A model generated the notes under the pieces. The model saw nothing but the letters and a program-made list of their open reading frames with translations. It searched no databases and was not told where the DNA came from. A stretch of 64,000 bases of DNA from Silanimonas sp. Its GTDB lineage: Bacteria; Pseudomonadota; Gammaproteobacteria; Xanthomonadales; Xanthomonadaceae. The stretch's first letter is position 1. Every line of letters starts with the position of its first letter. The translations under genes were made by a program, and so were the position numbers. The stretch covers positions 1 to 64,000 of the forward strand of contig NZ_JAPZSC010000020.1 of NCBI RefSeq assembly GCF_027531545.1, given 5' to 3'. This document shows positions 1 through 14,824 of the stretch, one piece after another.

Positions 1-519
1 CAGACCGATCCGCTCACCGGCGTCGCCACCCGCCAGCATTTCAACGAGCTCGCCGCCGCGGCACTGGCACGGGCGCGCGAAGGCACTCGTCCGCTGATGC
101 TGGTGGCCTTCGACCTCGACCACTTCAAGCGCATCAACGACAACCACGGCCATCTTGCCGGCGATGCCGTACTGCGTGCCGTCAGCGAGGCCGTGCGTAC
201 CGTGCTGGCCCCGGTGCCGCGCATCATCGGTCGAATCGGTGGCGAGGAGTTCGCGGTGCTGCTCGAAGGCGCCACCGAAGCCCAGGCCGCCACCTATGCC
301 GAGGCCTTGCGCCGGGCCGTGGCCGCCGCCGAGATCGCCGTGGAAGGCAGCGCCCCCTTGGGCGTCACCGCGAGCTTCGGCCTCACCGGCACCCACGAGG
401 CCGGCCACGATCTGAAAGCGCTGCTCGACCGCAGCGACCACGCGCTCTATCGCGCCAAGCACGAGGGCCGGGACCGCATCATCGCCACCGTCGGCAGGCC
501 AGTCCGCGAAGCCGCCTGA
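1..519 (+). CDS. Diguanylate cyclase, C-terminal GGDEF domain (5' end outside window)
   Basis: The frame is open from base 1, so the gene starts to the left of the window. The visible 172 residues are a GGDEF domain, which makes cyclic di-GMP from two GTP. It begins with a DPLTG motif, followed by the metal-binding FDLDHFKRIND segment and a GGEEF active-site loop. An RxxD inhibitory site is not present at its usual place five residues before GGEEF, so product feedback at that site is unlikely. The domain closely resembles that of the gene at 934-2745, and the lost N-terminus may be a similar TPR/membrane sensor, but that is inference. Confidence 0.93.
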   Translation, partial: QTDPLTGVATRQHFNELAAAALARAREGTRPLMLVAFDLDHFKRINDNHGHLAGDAVLRAVSEAVRTVLAPVPRIIGRIGGEEFAVLLEGATEAQAATYAEALRRAVAAAEIAVEGSAPLGVTASFGLTGTHEAGHDLKALLDRSDHALYRAKHEGRDRIIATVGRPVREAA

Positions 520-634
520 GATCCGCGCGACCCGCAGGCGAGGGCCGTGGCGCGGCTGCTAAGCTCCGGGGCACGTCGTCGCTACCGTGCCATCGGTCGT
601 GTGCGACGGCCGACCACCAGGGGATGCACCGACG

Positions 635-925
635 ATGACGACACTGATCCACTTCCTTTCCGAGCTTGCCCGCCAACCGGCGATGCCGCTGTCGAACCTC
701 GACGAATGCGCGCGCGCCGCAGGCATCGAGCTCACCGATGCGGAAAGCGATGCGCTGCGCCGCCGCGACGCCTCCGGTCTGGGCCGACTGGTCGAGCAAG
801 GGCCGAAGCTCTGGTGCGTGCTTTTCCCCGCGGAAGACACACCCACGCCCGACAAGAGGCCCGATGACGCGCCGCAGGACGATGCGCCGCCCACGGAGCC
901 GCCCGCGTCCGACAAGACGCACTGA
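635..925 (+). CDS. Small helical protein with acidic proline-rich tail, upstream of a diguanylate cyclase
   Basis: This 96-residue protein is not recognised by name. Residues 1-60 look helical and resemble the small LigA/Nif11-like helical fold (FLSELARQPA near the start, DALRRRDASGLGRLV near residue 50). The last 30 residues are rich in Asp, Pro and Glu, suggesting disorder. The start at 635 is chosen because an AGGGG stretch lies about 10 bases upstream and the helical domain begins there; an upstream in-frame ATG at 587 has no such signal. It ends 8 bases before the TPR-GGDEF gene, so the two are very probably cotranscribed. A role as partner or ligand of the cyclase is inference from position only. 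Confidence 0.6.
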   Translation: MTTLIHFLSELARQPAMPLSNLDECARAAGIELTDAESDALRRRDASGLGRLVEQGPKLWCVLFPAEDTPTPDKRPDDAPQDDAPPTEPPASDKTH

Positions 926-933
926 GCCCGGAC

Positions 934-2737
934 ATGGCTGCCTTCGCCCGGCCTCGCTGGTGGGGCGTCTTGGCCGCCGCAGTGATCGTCGCGGTGTCGC
1001 TGCAAGCGACCCCAGCGACCTTCGAAGCGCGCCTCGTCGAAGCAGACGAGGTGCGCAACACCGACCCGGCGCGGTTCCGTGAGCTGCTCGCCTCGTTGCA
1101 GGCGGACCGTGCCACGGCGATGCCCTCCCAGATCGAGCGCGTCGACTACCTCGACGCGCACGCCGAAGCGTATGCGGGTGATTTCGACGAAGCCATCCGC
1201 AAGGCCATCCGTCTGCACGAAAGCGCGACCGATCCCGGGGTGCGCTTCCGCGCCGCCTCGCTGATCGTCAACAGCGCGGCCGGCAACCGCGACTTCGCCA
1301 CCGGCTTCCGCTACCTCAACGTGCTGACGCAGTCGGCCGCAGGCATCGAAGATCGTGCGCTCCGCCACCAGGGCCTCGGGACGGCGACCACGCTGTTGAA
1401 CCAGGCTGGCCAGTACGAGGATGGGCTGCGTTACGCACAGGCCCTGCTCGACGACCATCCGGAGTTGCCGAGGCGCTGCGCCGCCGGTTACCTGAAGCTC
1501 GAAGCGCAGGCGGAGCTGACACCGGATGCAGTCGGCGACGCCGCCATCGTCGCTCTCATCGACGAGTGCGAGCGCAGCAGCAATCCCCTGGTCACCGGTC
1601 TCGCCCGCTTCCAGCGCGCGCGCTTGATGGCACGTCGCGGGGATGACGCCGGAGCCCGCGCCTTGCTGCTCAGCGACGCCCCGGCCGCCGACGCCACCGG
1701 CTATCCCCGCCTGATCGTCGAGGTGCAGGCACTGTTGGCGCAGGTGAACCTTCGCCTCGCCGACCTCGATGCCGCTGCAACCCATGCCGAGCGTGCCGTC
1801 GAAGCCGGGAAGGGCGCGCGCTTCAGCGTGCCGGTGGTGGAATCGCTGCAGGTGCTCGCCGATGTGGCGCGGCAGCGTGGCGACAACCCCGAGGCGTTGC
1901 ACCGCATGGCCGATTTTGCCGAGGCGCAGCGCGGCTACCTGGATGAAGTCAGGTCTCGCGAGCTGGCCGTGCAGCTGGCCCGCCACCAGACGCTGCAGCA
2001 GGCGCAGTCGCTCGAACTGCTCGAGCGCCAGAACCAGCTGCTGCGTCTGCAGCAGGACGTCGGCGAGCAGCGGCAGACGATCTTCCTGCTGGCGCTCGCG
2101 TTGCTGGCGGGCCTGCTCGGCTTCGTCGTGTACTGGGCGCTCCGGGTGAAGCGCCTGCAGTTGTCTTTCCAGCGCCTCGCCGAGACGGACGGCCTGACCG
2201 GCCTCGCCAACCGCGCGCATTTCACGGCGCAGTGCGAACAACGGCTGGCGAAGGCGAACGCCGCAGGCCGGACGCTGGCGGTGGTGCTGTTCGATCTCGA
2301 CCACTTCAAGCAGGTGAACGACCGCCACGGGCATCCAGCCGGCGATGCCGTACTGCGCGCCGTGGGTGAAGCCGTCCGCAACGCCCTGCGGCCCGGCATG
2401 CAGGCGGGTCGCATGGGCGGCGAGGAATTCGGCCTGGTGTTCGAGGCCGATGACCTGCCCGCGGCGCTGGCCGGCGTCGAAGCCTGCCGCGCGGGTATTG
2501 CTGCGCTGTCGGTGCCGATCGATGCCACGATCCTCGCCATCACCGCCAGTTTCGGCATGGCGCGCTCGCATGCGCGACGCCGCGAATTCAAGGCCCTCCT
2601 GATCGCCGCCGACGCAGCGCTCTATGCGGCCAAGGCCGGTGGCAGGAACCGCGTCTGCCTCGCGCCGGAAAGCGACGCCGCGCCTACGCCGGCAACGATG
2701 ACTTCCCTTCTGAACACCTCGCCCCAAGGACCCACCC

Positions 2738-2745
<8 letters not shown>
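934..2745 (+). CDS. TPR-type diguanylate cyclase with one membrane helix
   Basis: The protein has 603 residues. A hydrophobic N-terminus (about residues 10-26) works as signal sequence or anchor. It is followed by a long helical region with TPR-like repeats (about 30-340), a coiled coil rich in Gln and Leu (about 345-380), a transmembrane helix (about 382-403), and a GGDEF domain with GGEEF at 495-499. The layout puts the TPR sensor in the periplasm and the cyclic di-GMP-forming domain in the cytoplasm. No RxxD inhibitory site precedes GGEEF. The gene follows the small protein gene by 8 bases, and its last 8 bases overlap the start of the amidohydrolase gene, so translation of the three may be coupled. 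Confidence 0.9.
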
Positions 2746-6411
<3,666 letters not shown>

Positions 6412-6437
6412 CCGAACGCGTCACGGCTGAAAACGCA

Positions 6438-6478
6438 CGGGGTGGGCTGGCGAAAGCTGGCTCACCCCGTTTTCGTTT
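6438..6478 (+). terminator. Rho-independent terminator after katG
   Basis: A GC-rich stem starts with CGGGGTGGGC (6438-6447) and closes with GCTCACCCCG (6460-6469), extended inward by a few pairs around a GAAA loop. It is followed directly by TTTTCGTTT. It begins 27 bases after the katG stop codon. Confidence 0.8.
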
Positions 6479-6504
6479 GCGGCGCATTTCGCCGAGTGCT
6501 GGCT

Positions 6505-6945
6505 GCGCCACAGCACGCCCGCGTGGCGACGCTGGCCCGCCCCGTCACCATCGACGTCATCTGCCCGGCGGCCCGCTCGAATGCGACGTCCCTGTCGCTC
6601 GAGCGGCGGCGCATCCATGCGCCGCCCTTCGGGCTTTCGCCTGATGATCCGGCCGGGGCTCCTTATTCGCGTCGCCACGCGGGCGTGCTGTGGCGCTTGC
6701 CGCAATCGGCGATGCGCAGCATCGGGAGCGATGAAGCTCGAACGCGCCGCCGCCAACCCACTCGCGGAGTTCCGCGAGCGGCGGCGCAGGGCCGGCCGCC
6801 AAGGCGAATAAGGAGCCCCGGCACGCTGTTGAGGCGCAAGGTCCGAAGGACCGGCTCAGGGATGAGCCGTCCGATCGAGGGGCAGGACGCCCCCTTCGAT
6901 CGGACCGCCTGAAATCTCGCCTTGAAGGTGACGGGGCGGGCCAGC
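6505..6945. repeat. Nested inverted-repeat block of a dispersed intergenic element
   Basis: No credible gene lies between katG and the carbonic anhydrase gene. Instead there are three sets of perfect inverted repeats: 28 bases (6505-6532 with 6669-6696), 19 bases (6531-6549 with 6927-6945) and 18 bases (6653-6670 with 6804-6821). The 19- and 18-base parts are 122-124 bases apart in both orientations, so two copies of one element of roughly 140 bases or more face each other, with part of a third copy on the left. Open frames across the block encode repetitive Arg/Pro/Ala-rich sequence and look like translated repeat. A further hairpin lies at about 6869-6903. Confidence 0.8.
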
Positions 6946-7056
6946 CTTGGCAGACGACCCTGCGCTGGCGCCATGGAGATCCCCGCGATCCACCACCGCA
7001 ACCGCGCGACACGCGCCGCTAGAATCCTCGCAGTCCCCATCACTCGAGCCGCCGCC

Positions 7057-7599
7057 ATGCCCATCCGCCCCTTCCGCGACAAGACGCCCCTGCTCGGCGA
7101 ACGCTGCTACGTCGACGAGGGCGCGCACGTGATCGGCGACGTGGTGCTGGGCGACGACGCCTCGCTTTGGCCGGGCGTGGTGGTGCGCGGCGACGTCAAC
7201 CACATCCGCATCGGCGCGCGCACCAACGTGCAGGACGGCACGATCATCCACGTCACGCACGACGGCCCGTACACGAAGCCGGACGGCTTCCCGACGATCA
7301 TCGGCGCAGATGTCACCATCGGCCACGCGGCCTGCATCCATGCCTGCACCATCGAGGACGCCTGCCTGATCGGCATGAAGGCCCTGGTGCTCGATGGCGC
7401 GGTGGTTCGCAAGCATGGCTTCGTCGGTGCGGGCGCGGTCGTGCCGCCGGGCAAGGTCGTCGAGAGCGGCGAGCTGTGGCTCGGGAATCCGGCCAAGCCG
7501 GTGCGCCGCCTGAGCGACCGCGAGATCGAACAGCTCTACTACTCCGCCAAGCACTACGTGCGCCTCAAGGACGCCTACCTCGGCCTGCCGCTTGAATGA
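7057..7599 (+). CDS. Gamma-class carbonic anhydrase family protein (left-handed beta-helix)
   Basis: The protein has 180 residues and the hexapeptide repeats of a left-handed parallel beta-helix from about residue 15 to 145, followed by a C-terminal helix. The histidines expected to bind zinc at trimer interfaces are present: His65 in IIHVTHDG, and His90 and His95 in IGHAACIH. The family (YrdA/CaiE/PaaY type) includes true carbonic anhydrases and thioesterases, so the exact reaction is uncertain. The start at 7057 matches the family N-terminus (MPIRPFRD); upstream in-frame codons belong to the repeat block. Its downstream neighbour aroE is convergent. Confidence 0.9.
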   Translation: MPIRPFRDKTPLLGERCYVDEGAHVIGDVVLGDDASLWPGVVVRGDVNHIRIGARTNVQDGTIIHVTHDGPYTKPDGFPTIIGADVTIGHAACIHACTIEDACLIGMKALVLDGAVVRKHGFVGAGAVVPPGKVVESGELWLGNPAKPVRRLSDREIEQLYYSAKHYVRLKDAYLGLPLE

Positions 7600-7623
7600 G
7601 CGGCGGCCGCCCGGCCGCGGCGG

Positions 7624-8466
7624 TCACTCCGCCGTGTGCAGGGCCACCGCGCCGGCGCGAAGTTCGCTGTAGATCGGGTCGGTGTCGGGCGCCTGCCCGT
7701 GCCACAGCCGAAAGGCTTCGGCCGCCTGCTCCACCAGCATGCCCAGGCCGTCGAGGGTGATCTCGCAGTCTTGCGAACGCGCCCACGACAGGAAGGCGAT
7801 GGCGGCTTCGCCATAGCTCAGGTCAACCGCGAGGGTGCGCTCCGTCGCCAGTGACGACGGCAGCGCCATCGCGCTGGCACTGCGCCCCGCCGACGTGGCG
7901 TTGACGATCATGTCGAACACGCCGAGGTTGGGCAGGTCGTCCCAGTAACGCGTGTGCACGCGGCCGGGCTCGCCGAGGCGATCGCTCAACGCATCGGCGC
8001 GGTCCGGGCTGCGGTTGACGATCCACAGCGATTCGATGCCGGCATCGAGCAGTGCGGGAGCCACGCCGTGCGCCGCGCCACCGGCGCCAAGCAGCAACAC
8101 CTTGCGCGCGCGCAGGTCGAGGCGATGGCGCTCGGTGAGGTCGTGCACGAGGCCGGCGCCGTCGGTGTTGTCGCCGTGCCAGCCATTGCTGCCGCGGATC
8201 AGCGTGTTCACCGCGCCGCAACGGCGTGCGCGCTCCGAGAGCGTGGCGCACAGGGCACGCGCGGCCTCCTTGTGCGGCAGCGTCACGTTGAGGCCCGCGC
8301 CGCCACTGCGGGCGAACGCAGTGACCGCGGCGTCGAAGCCCTCCGGCGCGACGTCGATGAGCCCGTACTCGAGGGCGATGCCGCACTGCGCGCCGAAGGC
8401 GGCGTGGATGCGCGGCGACAGCGAATGCGCGACAGGCTGGCCAACCAGGGCATAGCGTCCGCTCAT
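7624..8466 (-). CDS. aroE: Shikimate dehydrogenase (NADP+)
   Basis: This 280-residue enzyme reduces 3-dehydroshikimate to shikimate in aromatic amino acid synthesis. The substrate-binding SLSPRIH segment, the catalytic Lys66 (NVTLPHK) and Asp102 (GDNTDG) are visible. A GAGGAA dinucleotide-binding loop follows, with NRSPDR after it as expected for NADP. The start at 8466 has AAGGAGAG just upstream; a longer in-frame start at 8499 is less well supported. The gene runs in the same direction as hemB, 37 bases after it, so both may share a transcript. Confidence 0.95.
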   Translation of the reverse strand: MSGRYALVGQPVAHSLSPRIHAAFGAQCGIALEYGLIDVAPEGFDAAVTAFARSGGAGLNVTLPHKEAARALCATLSERARRCGAVNTLIRGSNGWHGDNTDGAGLVHDLTERHRLDLRARKVLLLGAGGAAHGVAPALLDAGIESLWIVNRSPDRADALSDRLGEPGRVHTRYWDDLPNLGVFDMIVNATSAGRSASAMALPSSLATERTLAVDLSYGEAAIAFLSWARSQDCEITLDGLGMLVEQAAEAFRLWHGQAPDTDPIYSELRAGAVALHTAE

Positions 8467-8503
8467 GGCGTTCTCTCCTTGGCGAAGCGGTGGAAGCACT
8501 CGT

Positions 8504-9595
<1,092 letters not shown>

Positions 9596-9609
9596 TTACA
9601 CTCGGCCGA

Positions 9610-12249
9610 ATGACGACGCCACCCTCCCCTCGCAGGACCGCGCCGGGACCCGCACCGCCGGACCCGGTGCCGCCGCCCGGGCAGGCGTTGGCGGACGCGG
9701 AGCGGGAGATCGCTCGTCTGCGCACGGAGCTGGACCGCCGCGCCCACGCGATGCGTTTCCAGGAGGCCCTGTTTGCCATCTCCGAGGTGGCCAGCTCGTC
9801 GAAGCCGACGGCCGAGGTCATGGCGGCGATGCATCGCATCGTCGGCACGCTGATGTACGCGGAGAACTTCTTCATCGCGCTGCGCGATCCGGAACGTCGC
9901 ACCCTGCGCTTCGTGTATTTCGCCGACAGCGAGGACGCCGACGGCCTCGAGCCGGACCTGGAGATCCCCGAATCCGAGCTCCGCGGCAGCCTCACGGTGC
10001 AGGTGATCCAACGTCAGCAGGCGCTGCGCGGGCCCTCCGCGCAGCTGGCCGCCAGCCTCGGCATGCAGGACGAGGCGCATGGCCCCGAGAGCAACGACTG
10101 GCTCGGCGTGCCGATGACCAGCGACGGCATCACCCAGGGGGCGGTGGTGGTGCAGAGCTACCGTCCCGAGCACTCCTACAGCGCCGAAGACGAACAGCTG
10201 CTGTCCTACGTGGCCGAGCACATCGCCACCGCGCTGGCCCGCCGCCAGTCGACGATCGAACTCGAGCGCCGCGTGCAGCAGCGCACCGAGGCACTGCAGA
10301 CCGAGGTGGTCGAGCGTGAACGCGCCGAGCGGCTGCAGACCGCGTTGTACCGGATCACCGCGCTGGCCAGCCGCCACGAGTCGGACGACGACGCGCGCTT
10401 CTACGCCGACGTGCACAGCATCGTCGGCGAGTTGATCGATGCGCGGAATTTCTACATCGCGCTGTGGGACGAAACGACGGACGAGACCTCCTTCCCCTAC
10501 TCCGTCGACGAGCGGACGCCGACGCGCCCGTCCCGGAAGGCCGGCCAGGGCCTGACGGAGTACGTCCTGCACAGCGGCGAACCGCTGCTCGCCACCGAAT
10601 CGGTGATGCGCGAATTGAATGCCCTGGGCGCGACCACGCCCGGGCAGCAGTCGGCGAGCTGCTGGCTGGGCGTTCCGATGATGGTGGACGACGCACCGGT
10701 GGGCGTGATCGCGGTGCAGAGCTACCGCGCGGACGTGCGGTTCACCCACCGCGACCTCGAACTGCTGAGCTTCGTCGGCACCCACATCGCCGCGGCGATC
10801 GGTCGCCGACGGGCCGGTGTCGCGCTGCGCCAGGCCTACCTCGACCTCGAACACCGCGTGTCGGAGCGCACGCGCGAGCTGGGGCTGGCCAACGAGACGC
10901 TGCGCCAGCAGATCAGCGCGCGCGAAGGCGTGGAACGCCAGCTCAAGCACCAGGCCCTGCACGACAGCCTCACCGGCCTGCCGAACCGCCAGTACCTGCT
11001 CGACCGCCTCGTGGCCTCGATGGCCCAGCACTCGGCGCAGCCGGAACGGCTGTTCGCGGTGCTGTTCCTCGACCTCGACCGGTTCAAGGTCATCAACGAT
11101 TCCGAAGGCCACCTCGTCGGCGACGCGCTGCTGCGCGAGGCCGCGAAGCGGATCGGCGAGTGCGTGCGCAACCCGGACGTTCTCGCCCGCCTCGGCGGCG
11201 ACGAGTTCGCCGTGCTGCTGGAGCGCATCCGCAGCGTCGAGGACGCCATCCAGGTCGCCGAACGCATCATGCAGGTGCTCGACCAGCCCTTCTTCATCGA
11301 AGGGCGCGAGCTGCACAGTTCGGCCAGCGTCGGCGTCGCCGTCGCACAGCCGCACTACGCGTCTGCCGAGGAGATCCTGCGCGACGCCGACGCCGCCATG
11401 TATCGCGCCAAGGCCGATGGCCGGAAGCGCTATGCGCTGTTCGACGAGGACCTCCGCCATCTCGCGCAGCAGCGGCTCGAGCTCGAGCGCGAGATGCGCC
11501 GGGCGATGGTCCACCAGGAGTTCGAGCCCTACTACCAGCCGATCGTCAGCATCGCCAACGGCGCCGTGCTGGGCTACGAGGCGCTGCTGCGCTGGAACCG
11601 GCCGGACGGCAGCGTGCGCGCCCCCGGCGCCTTCCTCGGCCTCGCCGAAGAGACGGGAATGATCGAGGAGATCGACTGGCGCATGTACGCGAGCGCGATC
11701 GGCGACCTCGCCCGCCTGACGCCGAGCCATGCCTACGTCTCGGTGAACCTGTCGCCGCGCCATCTGCTCGCCCCGGATTTCGCGACGCGCTTCCTTGCCC
11801 TGGTGCGCGACCAGCGTGCACACCCCTCGCGCGTCTGCGTGGAGGTGACCGAAGGCGCGCTGATCGACCGCAAGGACCTCGCCCGCGCTGCTCTCGAGAC
11901 GCTGCACCGCGCCGGCGTGCGCATCATGCTCGACGACTTCGGCACCGGTTACTCGGCGCTCTCCTACCTGCAGCACTTCCCGCTGCACGGTCTGAAGATC
12001 GACCGCAGCTTCGCCACCGCGCTCGAAAGCGGCGCGGAAACGCGCGGCGGCTCGCGCCCAATCATCCGCGCGATCGTCGCGATGGCCGCGTCACTCGAGC
12101 TCGAGGTCGTCAGCGAGGGCATCGAGACCGAGGAACAGCGCAAGTCGCTGTGGACGCTCGGTATCCGCCAGGGCCAGGGCTACCACTTCGGCCGCCCCGC
12201 GCCGCTGCAGCACTGGATCGACCTCGGGGCGCAGCCGGCCGCGGTCTAG
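9610..12249 (+). CDS. GAF-GAF-GGDEF-EAL cyclic di-GMP signalling protein
   Basis: The protein has 879 residues and no membrane helix. It holds two GAF sensor domains (about 48-210 and 245-400), each followed by a coiled coil, then a GGDEF domain (about 455-610) and an EAL domain (about 630-875). GGDEF at 529-533 is intact and is preceded at the right spacing by an RNPD inhibitory site (520-523). EAL at 657-659 and the DDFGTGYSAL loop are also intact. Both synthesis and breakdown of cyclic di-GMP are therefore possible; which dominates cannot be told from sequence. The signal sensed by the GAF domains is unknown. No clear ribosome site precedes the ATG. Confidence 0.93.
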   Translation: MTTPPSPRRTAPGPAPPDPVPPPGQALADAEREIARLRTELDRRAHAMRFQEALFAISEVASSSKPTAEVMAAMHRIVGTLMYAENFFIALRDPERRTLRFVYFADSEDADGLEPDLEIPESELRGSLTVQVIQRQQALRGPSAQLAASLGMQDEAHGPESNDWLGVPMTSDGITQGAVVVQSYRPEHSYSAEDEQLLSYVAEHIATALARRQSTIELERRVQQRTEALQTEVVERERAERLQTALYRITALASRHESDDDARFYADVHSIVGELIDARNFYIALWDETTDETSFPYSVDERTPTRPSRKAGQGLTEYVLHSGEPLLATESVMRELNALGATTPGQQSASCWLGVPMMVDDAPVGVIAVQSYRADVRFTHRDLELLSFVGTHIAAAIGRRRAGVALRQAYLDLEHRVSERTRELGLANETLRQQISAREGVERQLKHQALHDSLTGLPNRQYLLDRLVASMAQHSAQPERLFAVLFLDLDRFKVINDSEGHLVGDALLREAAKRIGECVRNPDVLARLGGDEFAVLLERIRSVEDAIQVAERIMQVLDQPFFIEGRELHSSASVGVAVAQPHYASAEEILRDADAAMYRAKADGRKRYALFDEDLRHLAQQRLELEREMRRAMVHQEFEPYYQPIVSIANGAVLGYEALLRWNRPDGSVRAPGAFLGLAEETGMIEEIDWRMYASAIGDLARLTPSHAYVSVNLSPRHLLAPDFATRFLALVRDQRAHPSRVCVEVTEGALIDRKDLARAALETLHRAGVRIMLDDFGTGYSALSYLQHFPLHGLKIDRSFATALESGAETRGGSRPIIRAIVAMAASLELEVVSEGIETEEQRKSLWTLGIRQGQGYHFGRPAPLQHWIDLGAQPAAV

Positions 12250-12256
12250 GGCCGCC

Positions 12257-12946
12257 TCAGCCCCGCCGCACCTCGACGAGGTGCCGTTCGCCCTCCAACC
12301 CCGGCACCGACAGCCTGTGGACGGCCCCACCGACCCAGCCGGCCGGCAGCTCGGCGATTTCCTCGGCGGGGTGCACACCCTTCATCGCCAGCAGGCGGCC
12401 GCCAGGGGCAAGGAGATGGCCGCCGACCTCGAGGATGCCCACGAGGCGGTCGAGCGCGCGGGCGGTGATCGCCTCGAACGCGCCGGGTTCGGCCACCGCT
12501 TCGGCACGGGACTCGAGCACGCGCACGCGCGGGGCAAGGCCGAGCTGGCGCACGCATTCGCGCAGGAAGCGCGCTTTCTTGCCGTTGCTCTCCACCAGGG
12601 CCACGGCGAGGCCCGGCGTGGCGAGCGCCAGCGGAATGCCGGGAAGGCCGGGGCCGGTGCCGAGGTCGGCGAGCGTGGCGAGGCCGCGCACGTGCGGCGC
12701 CATCGCCAGTGAATCGAACAGGTGCTTCACCAGCATCTCGGCCGGATCGCGGATGGCGGTGAGGTTGTAGGTGCCGTTCCAGCGCACCAGCAGGGCGAGG
12801 TAGGCCAGCAGGGCGCCGGCCAGCGTGCCGTCATCGCCCGCCGCCGGCGCGGTGCGTTCCACCGGCGCGCCCGGATCGAGGCCGAGAGCGGCGAGGCCTC
12901 GCTCGAGGTCGGGGCGCAGGAATCCAAGGTCGGTCGGAGCATTCAT
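12257..12946 (-). CDS. rsmG: 16S rRNA (guanine527-N7)-methyltransferase
   Basis: This 229-residue SAM-dependent enzyme methylates G527 of 16S rRNA. The NLTAIRDP segment, KHLFDSL, the SAM-binding [17 protein letters not shown] and the ITARALDRL region are all typical of RsmG (GidB). Length matches the family. rsmG next to parA-parB is a very common arrangement; here a DUF1003 gene and an epimerase gene are inserted between them, and rsmG points away from parA. It ends 7 bases from the convergent GGDEF-EAL gene. Confidence 0.95.
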   Translation of the reverse strand: MNAPTDLGFLRPDLERGLAALGLDPGAPVERTAPAAGDDGTLAGALLAYLALLVRWNGTYNLTAIRDPAEMLVKHLFDSLAMAPHVRGLATLADLGTGPGLPGIPLALATPGLAVALVESNGKKARFLRECVRQLGLAPRVRVLESRAEAVAEPGAFEAITARALDRLVGILEVGGHLLAPGGRLLAMKGVHPAEEIAELPAGWVGGAVHRLSVPGLEGERHLVEVRRG

Positions 12947-12979
12947 GCCGACGATTGTCGCGCCTCCGGCCGTTCGCGC

Positions 12980-13558
12980 CTACCGCCCATCCGGCGTGCG
13001 CGCCTCGACCAGGCGTTGCAGCAAGGCGATCTGCTCCTGCTGCGTGGCGATGAGCGTCGCCATCTGGTCCACCCGGAGCGCGTCGAGCTTCTCGTGCAGC
13101 GCGATGATCCCGAGCTCGGCGCGCAGATTCACCTCGTAGTCGTGCGCGGCCGCGATGCGGTCGCGTTCGGCCTGGCGGTTCTGGCTCATCAGGATCACGG
13201 GGGCCTGCACGGCCGCCAGCATCGAGAGCATCAGGTTGAGGAAGATGTAGGGATACGGGTCGAAGGCCGCCGTGCCGAGCAGCTCCGTGTTGACGAGCGA
13301 CCACAGGACGATGACGAGGGCGAAAAGCCCGATGAAGGTCCAGGACCCGCCGAAGGCCGCCACCCCGTCGGCCATCCGCTCGCCGAAGCTGCGCTGGGCG
13401 TCGGCCTGGAGCGCCGCGTCCTTGGCGACGGTCTTCTGGTGCAGGGCGACGTCGAGAACGCGCCGCTCGACCGCACTCGCCTCCGCGAGGGCTTTGCCGA
13501 ACCACTTCTCCGCGGCACGGGTGGGGGTGCTCGTCGGTGTGCCGTTCATCGGGTCCAT
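12980..13558 (-). CDS. DUF1003 membrane protein
   Basis: The protein has 192 residues. Two membrane helices (about residues 72-90 and 101-122) enclose the short DPYPYIFLN loop characteristic of DUF1003. A cytoplasmic QNRQAERDR segment and a helical C-terminus follow. The function of the family is unknown; members often sit near transport or stress genes. The start may be at 13558 or at Met4 (13549); neither has a strong ribosome site. It is oriented with rsmG, 33 bases upstream of it. Confidence 0.85.
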   Translation of the reverse strand: MDPMNGTPTSTPTRAAEKWFGKALAEASAVERRVLDVALHQKTVAKDAALQADAQRSFGERMADGVAAFGGSWTFIGLFALVIVLWSLVNTELLGTAAFDPYPYIFLNLMLSMLAAVQAPVILMSQNRQAERDRIAAAHDYEVNLRAELGIIALHEKLDALRVDQMATLIATQQEQIALLQRLVEARTPDGR

Positions 13559-13715
13559 GGGGAGGGGTCTCGTTGCCGGGTGGTGCCGGGATTCTCCTCC
13601 GCCCGCCGGCCCGAAGCGTCAACCAACGTCATCCTGAACCACGGCGCGACCGTGCTCACGTTCCGCAGGCCCCGGATGGGCCACCTTCGGCCTCCCCCCT
13701 GCTGCGAGCCTCCCC

Positions 13716-14723
13716 ATGGCTGAAGTCCTGCTCACCGGAGCCACCGGCTTCGTCGGCCAACACCTGCTGCGCGAACTCGTCGCGGCCGGCCACGTCGTTC
13801 GGGGCGTCTCGCGTTCGGAGTCGGGCGATGCCGCCATCCGCGCCTTGGGCGGCGAGCCCGTCCGCGCGACGCTGGGCGAAGAGCGGCCCGCCGAGTGGGC
13901 CCTGCTGCAGGCGGCGGTCGAAGGCTGCGAGGCGATCTTCCACACCGCGGCGGACACCACCCAGTGGCGCCCGCACAACCCGATCCAGACGCGCACCAAC
14001 GTGCGCGGGGCCGAACTGCTGCTGCGCGCGGCGGAAGCGGCCGGCATCCGGCGCTTCCTGCACACCAGCTCGGTCTCGGCCTACTCGCACCTCGTCCACG
14101 GCGTGCTGCGCGAGGACGTGCCGCAGCGCGGCGGCGAGAGCTGGGTGAACTACGAGCGCACCAAGTTCCTGGCCGAGCAGGCCGTGCGCGGCTCGCGCGT
14201 GCCTTGGGTGGTCCTCCAGCCCTCCCACATCCTCGGCCCCGGCGACACGCGCAACTGGGCGCGGCTGATCCTGCTGGTCGACCAGGGCAAGCTGCCCGGC
14301 GCCCCGCCCGGCTCCGGCGCCTTTGCGGATGTCCGCGAGATCGCCCGGGCCCAGGTGCGGGCTTTCGAGGACGGCATCGAGGGCGAGACCTTCCTGCTCG
14401 GTGGCGCACACGCCAGCTTCGTCGAGCTGATCGGCATGATCGGCGAGCGTCTCGGCCGCAAGGCCCCCACCCGCGCCACGCCGGCCTGGGTGCTGAAGTC
14501 GGTCGCCTTCGCCAGCGACACCCTCTCGCGGGTCACCGGGAAGATGCCGGACATCACCCCGGAGGCCGCGGTGTTCCCTTGCCACGACCTGCAGGTCGAC
14601 TCGTCGAAGGCCATGGCCCGGCTGGGCTACCGCGAAACCCCACTGCCCGAGCTGCTCGACGCCACCATCGCCAGCCTGCGCGAAGCCGGCCTGCTCCGCG
14701 GCGGGCCCGGCAACCGCGCCTGA
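13716..14723 (+). CDS. NAD(P)-dependent epimerase/dehydratase (extended SDR)
   Basis: The protein has 335 residues. The nucleotide-binding TGATGFVG loop is at the N-terminus, and the catalytic YERTK (Tyr-x3-Lys) follows a serine-rich HTSSVSAYS strand. This is the extended short-chain dehydrogenase fold, like nucleoside-diphosphate-sugar epimerases and sterol or dihydroflavonol reductase-like proteins. The substrate is not evident. It precedes parA by about 100 bases in the same direction and is not obviously related to partition. Confidence 0.88.
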   Translation: MAEVLLTGATGFVGQHLLRELVAAGHVVRGVSRSESGDAAIRALGGEPVRATLGEERPAEWALLQAAVEGCEAIFHTAADTTQWRPHNPIQTRTNVRGAELLLRAAEAAGIRRFLHTSSVSAYSHLVHGVLREDVPQRGGESWVNYERTKFLAEQAVRGSRVPWVVLQPSHILGPGDTRNWARLILLVDQGKLPGAPPGSGAFADVREIARAQVRAFEDGIEGETFLLGGAHASFVELIGMIGERLGRKAPTRATPAWVLKSVAFASDTLSRVTGKMPDITPEAAVFPCHDLQVDSSKAMARLGYRETPLPELLDATIASLREAGLLRGGPGNRA

Positions 14724-14824
14724 GCCCGCACGCAGCCCCACCTGAGCCGGGGCTCCGGGGCGCTGTGGCATCATCCACGGCCTTGCCGGCCCCTCGGGCC
14801 GGCTGCATGGAACCCGCGTCCCGC

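Noticed and set aside
6442-6912. A frame of 156 codons and a minus-strand frame of 151 codons between katG and the carbonic anhydrase gene
   Set aside because: Both run through the inverted-repeat block, and their Arg/Pro-rich sequence is translated repeat.
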